From JAZDLO01 sp043801935 (GTDB lineage: Bacteria > Actinomycetota > Thermoleophilia > RBG-16-64-13), in the NCBI GenBank assembly GCA_043801935.1, contig JAZDLO010000235.1, forward strand, positions 1 to 63,860: 63,860 bases of DNA, given 5' to 3'. A program made the position numbers and the translations under genes. Under the pieces are notes generated by a model. The model was not told where the DNA came from. It was given only the letters and a program-made list of their open reading frames with translations, and made no database searches. Below, one piece after another: positions 29,767 through 40,451 of the stretch. Numbering within the stretch: position 1 is the stretch's first letter; every line of letters starts with the position of its first letter.

Positions 29767-30027
29767 CTAGAGTTGGGAGAGGAGCCGTGCCACCCTCGAC
29801 TTCTTGCGCGCCGCGTTGTTGTCATGAATAGCGTTGCGCGCCGCGGCCTTGTCGATGGTGGAGGTCAGCTTCTTGGCTGTTTGAGCAGCGGTATCGGCAT
29901 CGCCGGCGGTGATGGAGTCTTTCAGGCGCCGGAAGTGCGTCTTGATAGACGATTTGTAGCGCAGGTTCTCCAGTCGCTGCCTCTGAGCGATGCGCACTCG
30001 CTTACGCTGCTGCTTGGTATTAGCCAA
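29767..30027 (-). CDS. rpsT: Small ribosomal subunit protein bS20
   Basis: An 86-aa, strongly basic helical protein (KQQRKRVRIAQRQR, KSSIKTHFRRLK) that binds 16S rRNA early in 30S assembly. The start is TTG (30027-30025): GGAGG lies 8 nt upstream and the protein then begins ANTKQQ as usual. E. coli rpsT also starts at UUG, where this helps S20 regulate its own translation; the same might hold here. It converges on holA and diverges from murJ. Confidence 0.95.
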   Translation of the reverse strand: MANTKQQRKRVRIAQRQRLENLRYKSSIKTHFRRLKDSITAGDADTAAQTAKKLTSTIDKAAARNAIHDNNAARKKSRVARLLSQL

Positions 30028-30084
30028 TCTTCATTCCTCCCATCTTCCCTTAAAAGTCGCAGCAGTTTAGCATAGCCCTAGCTC

Positions 30085-31740
30085 ATGGGCAACGACACAA
30101 AGAGACGTCTGGCGGTCGCGGCCGCCTTTCTTGTGGCGGCGACTGCAGGTTCCCGGGTCTTGGGCTTGGTCCGGGAGATCATCATGGTCTCGTATCTCGG
30201 TCTGGGGCCGGACATGGGCGCCTTCACGGTAGCTTTCAAGGTCCCCAGCCTGGTGCGCACCCTGCTCGCCGACACTGCCCTTTCCGCAGCTTTCATCCCG
30301 GTCTTCTCCGGGCTGCTTGAGAAAGAGCGTCGTCGGGAGGCGTGGCAGGTCGCGTACACGGTCACCGTGCTCGCCACCGCCATCTTGGGCGTTGTCACGG
30401 TGTTGGGGATGATCTTCGCCCCTGCCGTGGTCAAGGTGGTGGCGCCGGGCTTCAGCGACGATCCCCAGATCGTCGCCCTGACCATTCATCTCATGCGGCT
30501 GATGTTCCCCACCGTGGTGATCCTCGGCATAGCCGGGATCTTCATGGGCGTCCTGAACTCCTACAACCACTTCACGCTTCCGGCGCTGGCGCCCATCGTG
30601 TGGAACCTCGTCATCATCGGAGTGGTGGTCGCCTTCTCGGCCGGCTACGGCTTCAAGGCCCTCGCCTGGGGCGTGCTCGTCGGCACGGTGGTCGAGCTAC
30701 TCATGCAGGTGCCGGCGGTCTGGAAGCGCCGATGGAGGCGGGAGGCCGGCTACAGCCCCGCGTCCGACGGCCCCCAGGTCGAGCGGGGCTCCCCCTATCG
30801 TCTGACGCTGCGCAGCCCCGAGGTGCGCCGGGTCGGCATCCTCATCGGGCCGGTGATCCTCAGCCTGGGGATCATCAACTTCAACGCCTTTATCGACACC
30901 GTCGTCGCCACGCTCATCAGCATCCCGGCTCCGGCCATCATCGATAAGGCGTTCCGCTTGTTCCAGTTGCCGCAGGGGGTGTTCGCCATCGCCATCGGGA
31001 CGGTGCTGTTCCCAGCTTTCTCGCGCAATGCCGCGGCAAAGCGCATGGCGGAGTTCCGCGAAGACCTGTCAACGGGTCTGCGCCAGATCTTCTTCGTGAC
31101 CCTGCCCTTCGCCGCATTCTTCGCGGTCTTGGCGCTTCCCACGGTGCGGCTCATCTACGAGCATGGCAAGGTCACAAGCAGTGACACCGCTCTGGTAGCG
31201 TCGGCCCTCACGTTCTTCAGCGTCGGCATGGCCTTCGTGAGTGTCAACACCTTGCTCAACCGGGCCTTCTACAGCATCCAGAAGCCGTGGTTGCCGCTGT
31301 TCACGGGCGTGATCAACCTTGCTCTCAACGCGGGACTCGACCTCCTCCTCTACAAACCCCTGGGAGTGGGCGGGATCACGCTCTCGACTTCGTTGGTCAG
31401 CTTGTTCAACTTCTTCGGGCTCATGTTCCTACTCGGCCCGCGCATCGGCGGGGTGGACGCCCGCGGCGTGGCTTGGTCGGCCGCCCGGTCGATCGCGGCG
31501 CTCATCCCGCTGGCGACAGTCGGATATGGCGTATGGTGGGGGCTCGACGCGGCCCTGGGCCGGTCGCTGTGGGCACAGATCGTTTCGGTGGGCTTGGCGT
31601 ACGTGCTCGGGGGGGCGACGTACTGCCTGGCCGCGTGGGCCATGCGCATGCCCGAACTGCGCGACGTCGTGCGTCTCATACGGCGGCGGCGCGAGCCGCG
31701 GGCGACGGAAGAGGTGATCGATCTCGAAGGTGGGGGCTAG
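30085..31740 (+). CDS. murJ: Lipid II flippase MurJ
   Basis: A 551-aa MOP-superfamily membrane protein with about 14 membrane helices. The N-terminal GSRVLGLVREIIMVSYLG and a TAL.AAFIPVFS stretch are MurJ hallmarks; charged residues inside the helices (R in RVLGLVRE, several later Arg and Asp) fit the lipid II cavity. It moves lipid II across the membrane for peptidoglycan synthesis. The start has no obvious Shine-Dalgarno and lies 57 bp from the divergent rpsT. A hairpin follows 66 bp after the stop. Confidence 0.93.
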   Translation: MGNDTKRRLAVAAAFLVAATAGSRVLGLVREIIMVSYLGLGPDMGAFTVAFKVPSLVRTLLADTALSAAFIPVFSGLLEKERRREAWQVAYTVTVLATAILGVVTVLGMIFAPAVVKVVAPGFSDDPQIVALTIHLMRLMFPTVVILGIAGIFMGVLNSYNHFTLPALAPIVWNLVIIGVVVAFSAGYGFKALAWGVLVGTVVELLMQVPAVWKRRWRREAGYSPASDGPQVERGSPYRLTLRSPEVRRVGILIGPVILSLGIINFNAFIDTVVATLISIPAPAIIDKAFRLFQLPQGVFAIAIGTVLFPAFSRNAAAKRMAEFREDLSTGLRQIFFVTLPFAAFFAVLALPTVRLIYEHGKVTSSDTALVASALTFFSVGMAFVSVNTLLNRAFYSIQKPWLPLFTGVINLALNAGLDLLLYKPLGVGGITLSTSLVSLFNFFGLMFLLGPRIGGVDARGVAWSAARSIAALIPLATVGYGVWWGLDAALGRSLWAQIVSVGLAYVLGGATYCLAAWAMRMPELRDVVRLIRRRREPRATEEVIDLEGGG

Positions 31741-31806
31741 GAGCGGCACGGGCCAGTCTTACCTGGCTCCGATTCTGTGACCAGCAGGCTGTAGGGCCTA
31801 AAGAAA

Positions 31807-31840
31807 GGGCGGCGTTTCAGACTGTATTGAAACGCCGCCC
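31807..31840. terminator. Hairpin between murJ and katG
   Basis: A perfect 13-bp stem (GGGCGGCGTTTCA / TGAAACGCCGCCC) with an 8-nt loop, preceded by AAAGAAA and followed by TCAC. It lies between converging genes and may serve both; there is no strong T-run on the plus strand. Confidence 0.75.
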
Positions 31841-31969
31841 TCACATGTTGCTATAGCCTCCGTTGATCGTTCAAGACATGCGTCAGCTTGCGGCGGTCAT
31901 CGCTTTCTGATGATCCGATTTGCAGTTCATAATACGCTTCAGAAGCCCTCGAAGACGTCTATGCTACGG

Positions 31970-34153
<2,184 letters not shown>

Positions 34154-34189
34154 GAAGTTGCCTCCTATCGTTGTCTGATCTTGTCCGCC

Positions 34190-34395
34190 GTGGTGCCATG
34201 AATATGGTGATTCAGTGCCCATTTGCGCGCGCCGCACTGCCTTCCCTAGGCGGTCAAGCTTCTCAGTTCGAGCATCTGATTCAGAGTGCGCGTCCCGAGG
34301 CGCGCATCAAACTGCGCAAACCAATGGCGGAATTGAACCAATTCCGTCTCAGATAGTTCGTTTGCCCACTCCCCGATATTTCCAATCTCACACAC
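34190..34395 (-). pseudogene. Broken antitoxin-like small gene upstream of katG
   Basis: From GTG 34395, which has a GAGGAA site 6 nt upstream and a CATACT box before it, the minus strand reads VCEIGNIGEW, then LSETELVQFRHWFAQFDARL. It then shifts out of frame and stops at 34246. Adding one base after the CTC codon near 34306 restores the other frame as WDAHSESDARTEKLDRLGK. The resulting pattern FRxWFxxFDAxxWD...KLDRL is that of small proteins often found as antitoxins next to RelE/ParE-type toxins. No toxin gene is seen. The far end is approximate because the restored frame reads on into katG. Family assignment is from memory of the pattern, so moderately sure. Confidence 0.5.
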
Positions 34396-34552
34396 GGGGT
34401 TTCCTCGTCGATTTCAGTATGCGCCAGCACCCCCGCGTGTCCGCGTGACACCGGCGGGGCGTCCACTGCGCTACGCGAACGGGCCGCCAACGCGGCACCC
34501 GTCGCTCCCCTCACAGGGCGGGGCCACTAGGCTGACTGAGACTGTGTGAGTT

Positions 34553-34806
34553 GTCATACAGCCCGTCGAGCGGGCTGCGGACACCCTGTCCGCCTCGGCT
34601 GAGCGCATGGGCGTAGACCATCGTGGTGCGCACATCCCTGTCGCCCGGAGCCCCTGGATGGTTCGGATGTCGTAGCCCGCAGCCGGCAAGTGAGGGTGGA
34701 ACGAGTGCCAAAAGGTGAAGCTACCCGCGTGCTTGACGATACCGGTACGGCCGACGGCCTCCTTCACAGCCGGAAGCTGGACGTGCTTTTCGTGGATATG
34801 ATGACG
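34553..34806 (-). pseudogene. Remnant of an integron-integrase-like tyrosine recombinase (C-terminal part)
   Basis: The minus strand reads RHHIHEKHVQ and [28 protein letters not shown] in one frame, then, after a 1-base loss at about 34643-34653, GDRDVRTTMVYAHALSRGG and QGVRSPLDGLYD in another. Intact IntI-like recombinases read [22 protein letters not shown], then ELLGH.DV.TTM.YTHVL. Here the catalytic HxxR is destroyed (H to F, R to W), so the gene is dead by substitution as well as by frameshift. Only the last ~85 residues are recognisable; upstream sequence is lost at the lepA promoter. No attC- or attI-like site was found nearby. Confidence 0.75.
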
Positions 34807-34853
34807 TCCCTCTTCTGCGGCCCGCCCGCGGCGGCCTCACCCTGCCGTTGCGC

Positions 34854-34859
34854 TAGAAT
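34854..34859 (+). promoter_or_regulatory. -10 box of a leaderless-type lepA promoter
   Basis: TAGAAT ends 9 bp before the lepA ATG and no Shine-Dalgarno lies between. This spacing puts the transcript start within a few bases of the AUG. Confidence 0.45.
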
Positions 34860-34868
34860 ACGTCCCCC

Positions 34869-36689
34869 ATGGGACGCTTCGATCACATCCGCAACTTCTC
34901 CATAATCGCCCACATCGACCACGGGAAGTCGACGCTGGCGGACCGGATCCTGCAGATCACCAATACAGTGGCCGAGCGGGAGATGCGCGAGCAGGTGCTC
35001 GATCGCATGGACCTGGAGCGCGAGCGGGGCATCACCATCAAGGCTCAGGCCGTCCGCATCTACTACCATGCTGAGGACGGCCGGGAGTATCAGTTCAATC
35101 TCATAGACACGCCGGGCCACGTGGACTTCACGTATGAGGTGTCGCGGAGCCTGGCCGCCTGCGAGGGAGCCATCCTGGTAGTCGACGCCACTCAGGGGGT
35201 GGAGGCGCAGACTCTCGCGAACACCCTTCTCGCGCTCGAGAACGACCTGGAGATACTCCCCGTGCTCAACAAGATCGACCTGCCGGGAGCTGAGCCGGAG
35301 AAGCGGGCGGAGGAGATCGCCAGCGTCATAGGGTGTCCACGCTCGGATATCCTTCAGGTCTCAGCCAAGACCGGTGAAGGGGTGGCCGCGGTGCTCGAGG
35401 CGGTGGTGCAACGGATCCCGCCGCCCCAGGGCGACCCCGACGGGCCCCCCCGAGCTCTGATCTTCGATTCGTTCTACGATCAGTATCGGGGCGCCGTGGC
35501 CTTCGTGCGGGTGCGCGACGGCAGCTTCCGCAAGGACGACCCGTTGCTGGCCATGGTCACTCGGCGGCGGAGCGAGATCGAGGAGGTGGGCATCTTCAGC
35601 CCCGACATGCTCAAGACCGCCGTGCTCCATGCGGGCGAGGTGGGCTACATAATCCCCGGCATCAAAGAGGTGGCCGACCTGCGGGTCGGCGATACCTTGA
35701 CCAGTGCCCGGCACCCGGCGATCGAGCCCTTGCCCGGCTACCGCGAGATCACGCCCATGGTGTTCTGCGGGCTTTTCCCCACCGAGGGCGAGGAGTATCC
35801 CGACCTCCGCGACGCTCTGGAGAAACTCAAGCTCAACGATGCCTCCCTGTTCTACGAGCCGGAGACCTCCAAGGCCCTGGGCTTCGGTTTTCGCTGCGGC
35901 TTTCTGGGCTTGCTCCACATGGAGATCGTCCGCGAGCGGCTGGAACGGGAGTTCGATCTGGATCTGCTCGCGACCACTCCCAACGTCCGCTACGAGGTCG
36001 AGTTGCTGAACGGAGAGGTCCTTTCCATCAGCAATCCGGTGGACTTTCCCGAATCCGGCGACATCAAGGAGGTGCGGGAGCCCTATATATCCGCCACCAT
36101 CTTGGAGCCGGCCGAGTACGTGGGCGCGGTGATGGAGCTGTGCAAAGACAAGCGAGGCACTTTCCGTCACATGGAATACCTCACATCCGACCGGGTCCGT
36201 CTCGATTACGACCTGCCCTTGGCCGAGATCGTGCTCGACTTCTTCGATCTGCTCAAGACGCGGAGCCGGGGCTACGCCAGTCTCGACTACGAGCTCAAGG
36301 ATTATGAGCCGGGCGATCTGGTCCGCCTCGATATCCGTATCGCCGGCGAGGTGGTCGATGCCCTCAGCCTCATAGTCCATGCAGACCGCGCCTATGCCAT
36401 CGGGCGGGGTCTCGCGGAACGCCTGCGAAAAAAGATCCCCCGGCAGATGTTCGAAGTTGCCATCCAGGCGGCAGTCGGCAGTCGCATCATCGCCCGGGAG
36501 AGTGTGGCCCCCCTACGGAAGGACGTGCTGGCCAAATGCTACGGGGGTGACATCACGCGCAAGCGCAAGCTGTTGGAGAAGCAGAAGGCGGGGAAGAAGC
36601 GCATGAAGATGGTGGGAACCGTGGAGATCCCACAGGAGGCTTTCCTGGCCGTTCTCGATCTGGGCGAGGGGAAGGAAGGCAAGAAATGA
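34869..36689 (+). CDS. lepA: Elongation factor 4 (LepA)
   Basis: A 606-aa translational GTPase close to EF-G. The G motifs are seen as AHIDHGKSTL, RGITIK, DTPGHVDF and NKIDLPGA; the LepA-specific C-terminal domain follows (VGSRIIARESVAPLRKDVLAKCYGGD). It acts on ribosomes and in 30S biogenesis. Gene order lepA-hemW-hrcA-dnaJ-prmA is widely conserved in Gram-positives. The start lacks a Shine-Dalgarno and has a -10 box 9 bp upstream. Its stop overlaps the next small gene by 4 bp. Confidence 0.97.
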   Translation: MGRFDHIRNFSIIAHIDHGKSTLADRILQITNTVAEREMREQVLDRMDLERERGITIKAQAVRIYYHAEDGREYQFNLIDTPGHVDFTYEVSRSLAACEGAILVVDATQGVEAQTLANTLLALENDLEILPVLNKIDLPGAEPEKRAEEIASVIGCPRSDILQVSAKTGEGVAAVLEAVVQRIPPPQGDPDGPPRALIFDSFYDQYRGAVAFVRVRDGSFRKDDPLLAMVTRRRSEIEEVGIFSPDMLKTAVLHAGEVGYIIPGIKEVADLRVGDTLTSARHPAIEPLPGYREITPMVFCGLFPTEGEEYPDLRDALEKLKLNDASLFYEPETSKALGFGFRCGFLGLLHMEIVRERLEREFDLDLLATTPNVRYEVELLNGEVLSISNPVDFPESGDIKEVREPYISATILEPAEYVGAVMELCKDKRGTFRHMEYLTSDRVRLDYDLPLAEIVLDFFDLLKTRSRGYASLDYELKDYEPGDLVRLDIRIAGEVVDALSLIVHADRAYAIGRGLAERLRKKIPRQMFEVAIQAAVGSRIIARESVAPLRKDVLAKCYGGDITRKRKLLEKQKAGKKRMKMVGTVEIPQEAFLAVLDLGEGKEGKK

Positions 36690-36922
36690 CGGTCGAATAC
36701 CTGATACTCGGCGTGGTTCTGCTGGTCATGGGCGTCGTACAGATCTGGTTGCGGCATGGGCCGGGCTCGAAGGACCTCAGCGACGAGGGCGGCGCCGAGG
36801 AGGTGCCGTCCGCCGCCAGGATCCGTGGCGGGCGAGCCTGGGAGGCCTGGACGGCGGTGCTGGGCGTCGTCGGTATCGCCGCGGGGATCGCGCTCATCGT
36901 AATGGGAGTGCTGGGGCGGTAG
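36686..36922 (+). CDS. Small two-helix membrane protein of unknown function
   Basis: A 78-aa protein not recognised. Two hydrophobic segments (about residues 4-22 and 56-75) flank a charged, Gly/Glu-rich middle of about 30 residues, so both ends probably face the same side. It starts at an ATGA overlap with the lepA stop, so it is translated with LepA, and it lies 61 bp before hemW. The position and the start/stop overlap support a real gene; the function is unknown. Confidence 0.65.
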   Translation: MTVEYLILGVVLLVMGVVQIWLRHGPGSKDLSDEGGAEEVPSAARIRGGRAWEAWTAVLGVVGIAAGIALIVMGVLGR

Positions 36923-36983
36923 CGAGCCGTTCCTTCTCCGCGCTCCTCTTCCGGGAGTCGGCGCGGCGTCCAAGGCGGTGGAC

Positions 36984-38237
36984 ATGACCATCAAGCACCT
37001 TTACGTTCACATCCCGTTCTGTCGGTCGCGCTGCGCCTATTGCGATTTCGCCTCCGAACCGATGGGCCCCCACCTGCTGGCCGGACGGGTGGAAGCCTAT
37101 CTGGAGGCGCTGCGCGCGGAGCTCGCCGTCCACAGAGCCGCTGATCGTGGGCCTCAGGCGGCGACCCACAGCGTCGCTCGCGGCGACGCGCCTGCGGCGG
37201 GACCTGTCGAGACCATCTATGTGGGCGGCGGGACGCCGACGGCGTTGCCCGGCCGGGCCCTGGTGACGCTCGTCCGTGAGCTGGCGGCCCTGCAACGGCA
37301 CGCGCAGGGCGGAGCCCAGGCCGCCGGCCCCCACGCGGCGCAGGGCACAGCATCGGGAGTGGCGGCCGGCGCGCAGCAGCCGCTCCGACCAGAATTCACC
37401 ATAGAGGCTAATCCGGGCACCATCGACGCGGCCCTGCTGGAGCAACTGGCCGCCGCGGGAGTGACGCGGCTATCCCTGGGAGTGCAGTCGTTCGCGCCGG
37501 CGCTGCGCGCGGCGCTAGGCAGGCGGGTGGCGCAGAAGGAGATCGAGGCAGCTTTGGCGGCCATCGCGGCCACGCACTGGCGGGAGTGGAACCTCGACCT
37601 GGTGTTCGGCATCCCCGGGCAGACCTGGCGCGAGGCCGCCGCCGACCTCGACGCGGCCGTCGCGGCTCGGCCCGCCCACGTGTCCTTGTACGACCTCACC
37701 TACACCCCGGCGTTCCAGGCCCGCGTGGAGGCGGCGCTCGGCGCACAAGCGCGCCTCGCGGCCGCCGCCTTCGTGGAGCGACACTACGCCGAGGCTGTCG
37801 CCCGGCTGGAGGACGCCGGCTATCGGCGCTACGAGGTGTCGAACTTCGCCTTGCCCGGCCACGAGTGCCGTCATAACCAAGCCTATTGGCGCGGGGAAGA
37901 CTACCTGGGCATCGGAGCCGCCGCCGTGTCCACGGCCGGCGGCGAGCGGCGCACCAACCCGCAGTCGGTCGAAGATTATCTTGTCGGCCGTCCTCCGGCG
38001 ATCGAGGTCCTATCGCCGGCGACTCGTCTGTGGGAGAAGGCCATGCTGGGGCTGCGGACCAGCGAGGGAGTCGACGAGATCCCGGTTCTTCCTGTTCTCG
38101 AGAGCGACGCTCGGGGCCGTCTCCTGGCCCAGGGCTGCTTGGAGAGGCGCTGTGGTAAACTGCGCTTGAATCCAGGGTTTCTGGATGTCAGCAACGCGGT
38201 CATCTCGGCTCTTCTGGTGTCCCCGGAGGAGTCGTAG
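36984..38237 (+). CDS. hemW: Radical SAM heme chaperone HemW
   Basis: A 417-aa radical SAM enzyme of the HemN/HemW group. The cluster motif is FCRSRCAYCDF (CxxxCxxC) and GGGTPTAL follows; SLGVQSF and RYEVSNFA plus HNQAYWRGEDYLG match HemW. HemW carries heme to apo-proteins rather than oxidising coproporphyrinogen; HemW lacks residues HemN needs. The ATG at 36984 fits an AAGGCGG site 5 nt upstream; a GTG two codons earlier is possible. Two Ala/Gly-rich loops make it longer than usual. A heme chaperone next to katG and a multiheme cytochrome fits a heme-rich physiology. Confidence 0.92.
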   Translation: MTIKHLYVHIPFCRSRCAYCDFASEPMGPHLLAGRVEAYLEALRAELAVHRAADRGPQAATHSVARGDAPAAGPVETIYVGGGTPTALPGRALVTLVRELAALQRHAQGGAQAAGPHAAQGTASGVAAGAQQPLRPEFTIEANPGTIDAALLEQLAAAGVTRLSLGVQSFAPALRAALGRRVAQKEIEAALAAIAATHWREWNLDLVFGIPGQTWREAAADLDAAVAARPAHVSLYDLTYTPAFQARVEAALGAQARLAAAAFVERHYAEAVARLEDAGYRRYEVSNFALPGHECRHNQAYWRGEDYLGIGAAAVSTAGGERRTNPQSVEDYLVGRPPAIEVLSPATRLWEKAMLGLRTSEGVDEIPVLPVLESDARGRLLAQGCLERRCGKLRLNPGFLDVSNAVISALLVSPEES

Positions 38238-38259
38238 TTCATACACACGCCGGTGGACG

Positions 38260-39300
38260 ATGGCACTCACAGAAAGACAACGGACGATCCTTAACGCTGT
38301 CACCGAGCGCTACATAGGCACTGGGGCGCCGGTCCCATCCAAGGAGTTGGCCGGCGCGGCCGGGCTGCCCGTCTCCTCGTCGACGGTACGGAATGAGTTC
38401 GCGCTGCTGGAAGAAAAGGGCTATCTCACCCATCCCCATACCTCTGCGGGACGGGTGCCTACCGACATGGGTTACCGGGAGTTCGTCGATCAACTTATGA
38501 GCGGGACCATCTCTCGGCCCGGCATCCATTCGGGAGCCCTAGGGGCCGTGTCACCTGAGGATCTGGCCGGTGAGGTCGATACCGCCCTCCATCAGGTGAC
38601 CGACGCCATGTCGCGGGCCACCAACCTGCTCGCCCTCGCTCTGGCCCCCCGGGTGAGCGGCGCCCGCCTGTGCCACGTGGAGTTGCTCGCCCTCCATCCC
38701 AATCAGTTGATGTACGTGTTCATCGTGTCGACCGGCGGGGTCATGAAGGGCGTGATCGACTGGCCGCACTCCGTCGATCCGGGCCTGGTCGAGTGGGCGC
38801 GCACCTACCTCAACGAGACGCTCAACGACCAGACGCTCACCGCCCGGCTTATCCGGCGGGCGCTCGACAATCCTGAGCTGAGCCCCCGGGAAGGTGGATT
38901 CCTGCGGGCTTTGGCGCCGGCGTTCGAACAGCTGGTGGGCGAGCAGTACCAGGAAGAGCTCTTCGTCGGCGGAGCTTCCCGGCTGTTGATGGCGCCTCGG
39001 CTCCAGGACGTCTCGTCGCTCCACGATCTCCTATCTCTTCTTGAAGAACGCTTCCTCCTGCTCCGGGTACTCAGGGCCGCTTTGGGCACGGGAACGGTGG
39101 TGGTGCGGATCGGCAGCGAGCACGAAGCCACTGCTCTCCAGCCCTTCTCGGTGGTGGCAGCCAGCTATGGGTTACCACAGCGGCGCCTGGGCACGGTCAG
39201 TTTGGTGGGACCCACCCGCATGGACTACGAAACCGCCATCGCGACGGTGCGCGAGACGGCACAACTGCTATCTGACTTGGTCGGGGAACGCTACGAATGA
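38260..39300 (+). CDS. hrcA: Heat-inducible transcription repressor HrcA
   Basis: A 346-aa HrcA. The N-terminal winged-helix reads LTERQRTILNAVTERYI, PVPSKEL and SSTVRNEFALLEEKGYL; the GAF-like dimer and insert domains follow. It represses groE/dnaK-type operons by binding CIRCE (TTAGCACTC-N9-GAGTGCTAA). No CIRCE copy was seen in this window, so its targets are elsewhere. It lies 22 bp after hemW and its stop overlaps the dnaJ start (ATGA). Confidence 0.93.
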   Translation: MALTERQRTILNAVTERYIGTGAPVPSKELAGAAGLPVSSSTVRNEFALLEEKGYLTHPHTSAGRVPTDMGYREFVDQLMSGTISRPGIHSGALGAVSPEDLAGEVDTALHQVTDAMSRATNLLALALAPRVSGARLCHVELLALHPNQLMYVFIVSTGGVMKGVIDWPHSVDPGLVEWARTYLNETLNDQTLTARLIRRALDNPELSPREGGFLRALAPAFEQLVGEQYQEELFVGGASRLLMAPRLQDVSSLHDLLSLLEERFLLLRVLRAALGTGTVVVRIGSEHEATALQPFSVVAASYGLPQRRLGTVSLVGPTRMDYETAIATVRETAQLLSDLVGERYE

Positions 39301-40451
39301 AACGTGACTACTACGAGGTTCTCGGGGTCCCGCGTGACGCCGACATCCAGCAGATCAAGAAGGCCTATCGCAAGCTGGCCCGGGAGCACCACCCGGACGT
39401 CAACATCGACGACCCATCGTGCGAGGAGAAGTTCAAGGAGGCCACCGAAGCTTACGAGGTGCTGTGCGACGCTCAGAAACGCGACGTGTACAACGCCTAC
39501 GGACATGAGGGCCTGCGCCGCGGCGCCGGTGGCGCCGGCGGCTTCGGCTTCGATGGGTTCTCCGGCTTCTCCGACCTCTTCGAAAACCTGTTCGGCTCTT
39601 TTGGGGGCGGTGCCTTCGGGGGCGGGAGCCCGTTCGGGGGGAGCGGACCGGTGGGACCGGCCCGGGGAGACGATCTCGCCATCGAGGTCGAGTTGACCCT
39701 GGAAGAGGCCGCTTTTGGGGTGGAAAAGGAGATCAGCTTCAAGGCCCAGGGTGTCTGTCCATCGTGTGAGGGCGCCGGTACGACCGACCCTTCTTCGATG
39801 AAGACCTGCTCCGAGTGCGGAGGCCAGGGGCGGGTGCGCACCGTCCGCCGGACCATGTTGGGCCAGTTCGTCCAGACCGGGGCTTGTCCGCGCTGCGCGG
39901 GGGCCGGGCAGGTCATCGAATCGCCCTGCGAAGAGTGCCGGGGTGCAGGTCGCATCGTTGCCGACCGCACGGTGACCGTACAGATCCCCGCCGGCATCGA
40001 TGCCGGCCAGCGCATCCGGGTCTCCGGCCATGGCGGCGCGGGGGAGCGACGGGCGCGGGCCGGTGACCTCTACGTACGGATACGCGTGGCGGCGAACGAC
40101 CTGTTCGAGCGGCGTGAAGATGACATCTTGTACGGGGCGGACCTCACCATGGTGCAGGCCGCGCTCGGCGTCACCTTGACCATCCCCACTCTGGACGGTG
40201 AGGAAGAGGTGGAGTTCGCGCCCGGTACGCAGCCGGGCGAAGTCAAGGTGCTGCGAGGCAAAGGGGTGCCTCGCCTCCACGGGCATGGTCGCGGCGACCA
40301 AGAGATCCACGTCCGTGTGCTGATCGCCCGCGATCTGGACGAGCAGCACAGGCGGCTCCTCCAGGATTTCGATGATACCTGTGGCCCCGAACAGTACAGC
40401 GCTCGTCCCGAAGGCGTTCTCCACAAGCTCCGTAACCTGTTCACGGGCTGA
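39297..40451 (+). CDS. dnaJ: Molecular chaperone DnaJ
   Basis: A 384-aa type I J-protein. The J domain has HPD at residues 32-34, followed by a Gly/Phe-rich region. The cysteine-rich domain has four repeats (CPSCEGAG, CSECGGQG, CPRCAGAG, CEECRGAG), then the substrate-binding beta domains. It stimulates DnaK ATPase and delivers clients. Start and stop both overlap neighbours (hrcA by 4 bp, prmA by 1 bp). dnaK and grpE are not here, so this is the hrcA-linked dnaJ copy often seen in Actinobacteria. Confidence 0.95.
   Translation: MKRDYYEVLGVPRDADIQQIKKAYRKLAREHHPDVNIDDPSCEEKFKEATEAYEVLCDAQKRDVYNAYGHEGLRRGAGGAGGFGFDGFSGFSDLFENLFGSFGGGAFGGGSPFGGSGPVGPARGDDLAIEVELTLEEAAFGVEKEISFKAQGVCPSCEGAGTTDPSSMKTCSECGGQGRVRTVRRTMLGQFVQTGACPRCAGAGQVIESPCEECRGAGRIVADRTVTVQIPAGIDAGQRIRVSGHGGAGERRARAGDLYVRIRVAANDLFERREDDILYGADLTMVQAALGVTLTIPTLDGEEEVEFAPGTQPGEVKVLRGKGVPRLHGHGRGDQEIHVRVLIARDLDEQHRRLLQDFDDTCGPEQYSARPEGVLHKLRNLFTG

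Noticed and set aside
34154..34237. N-terminal extension of KatG
   Set aside because: A strong GGAGG sets ATG 34153, and the extra codons are the end of a frameshifted neighbouring gene.
38238..39300. CIRCE operator near hrcA
   Set aside because: No TTAGCACTC/GAGTGCTAA pair in this region; hrcA is read through from hemW.
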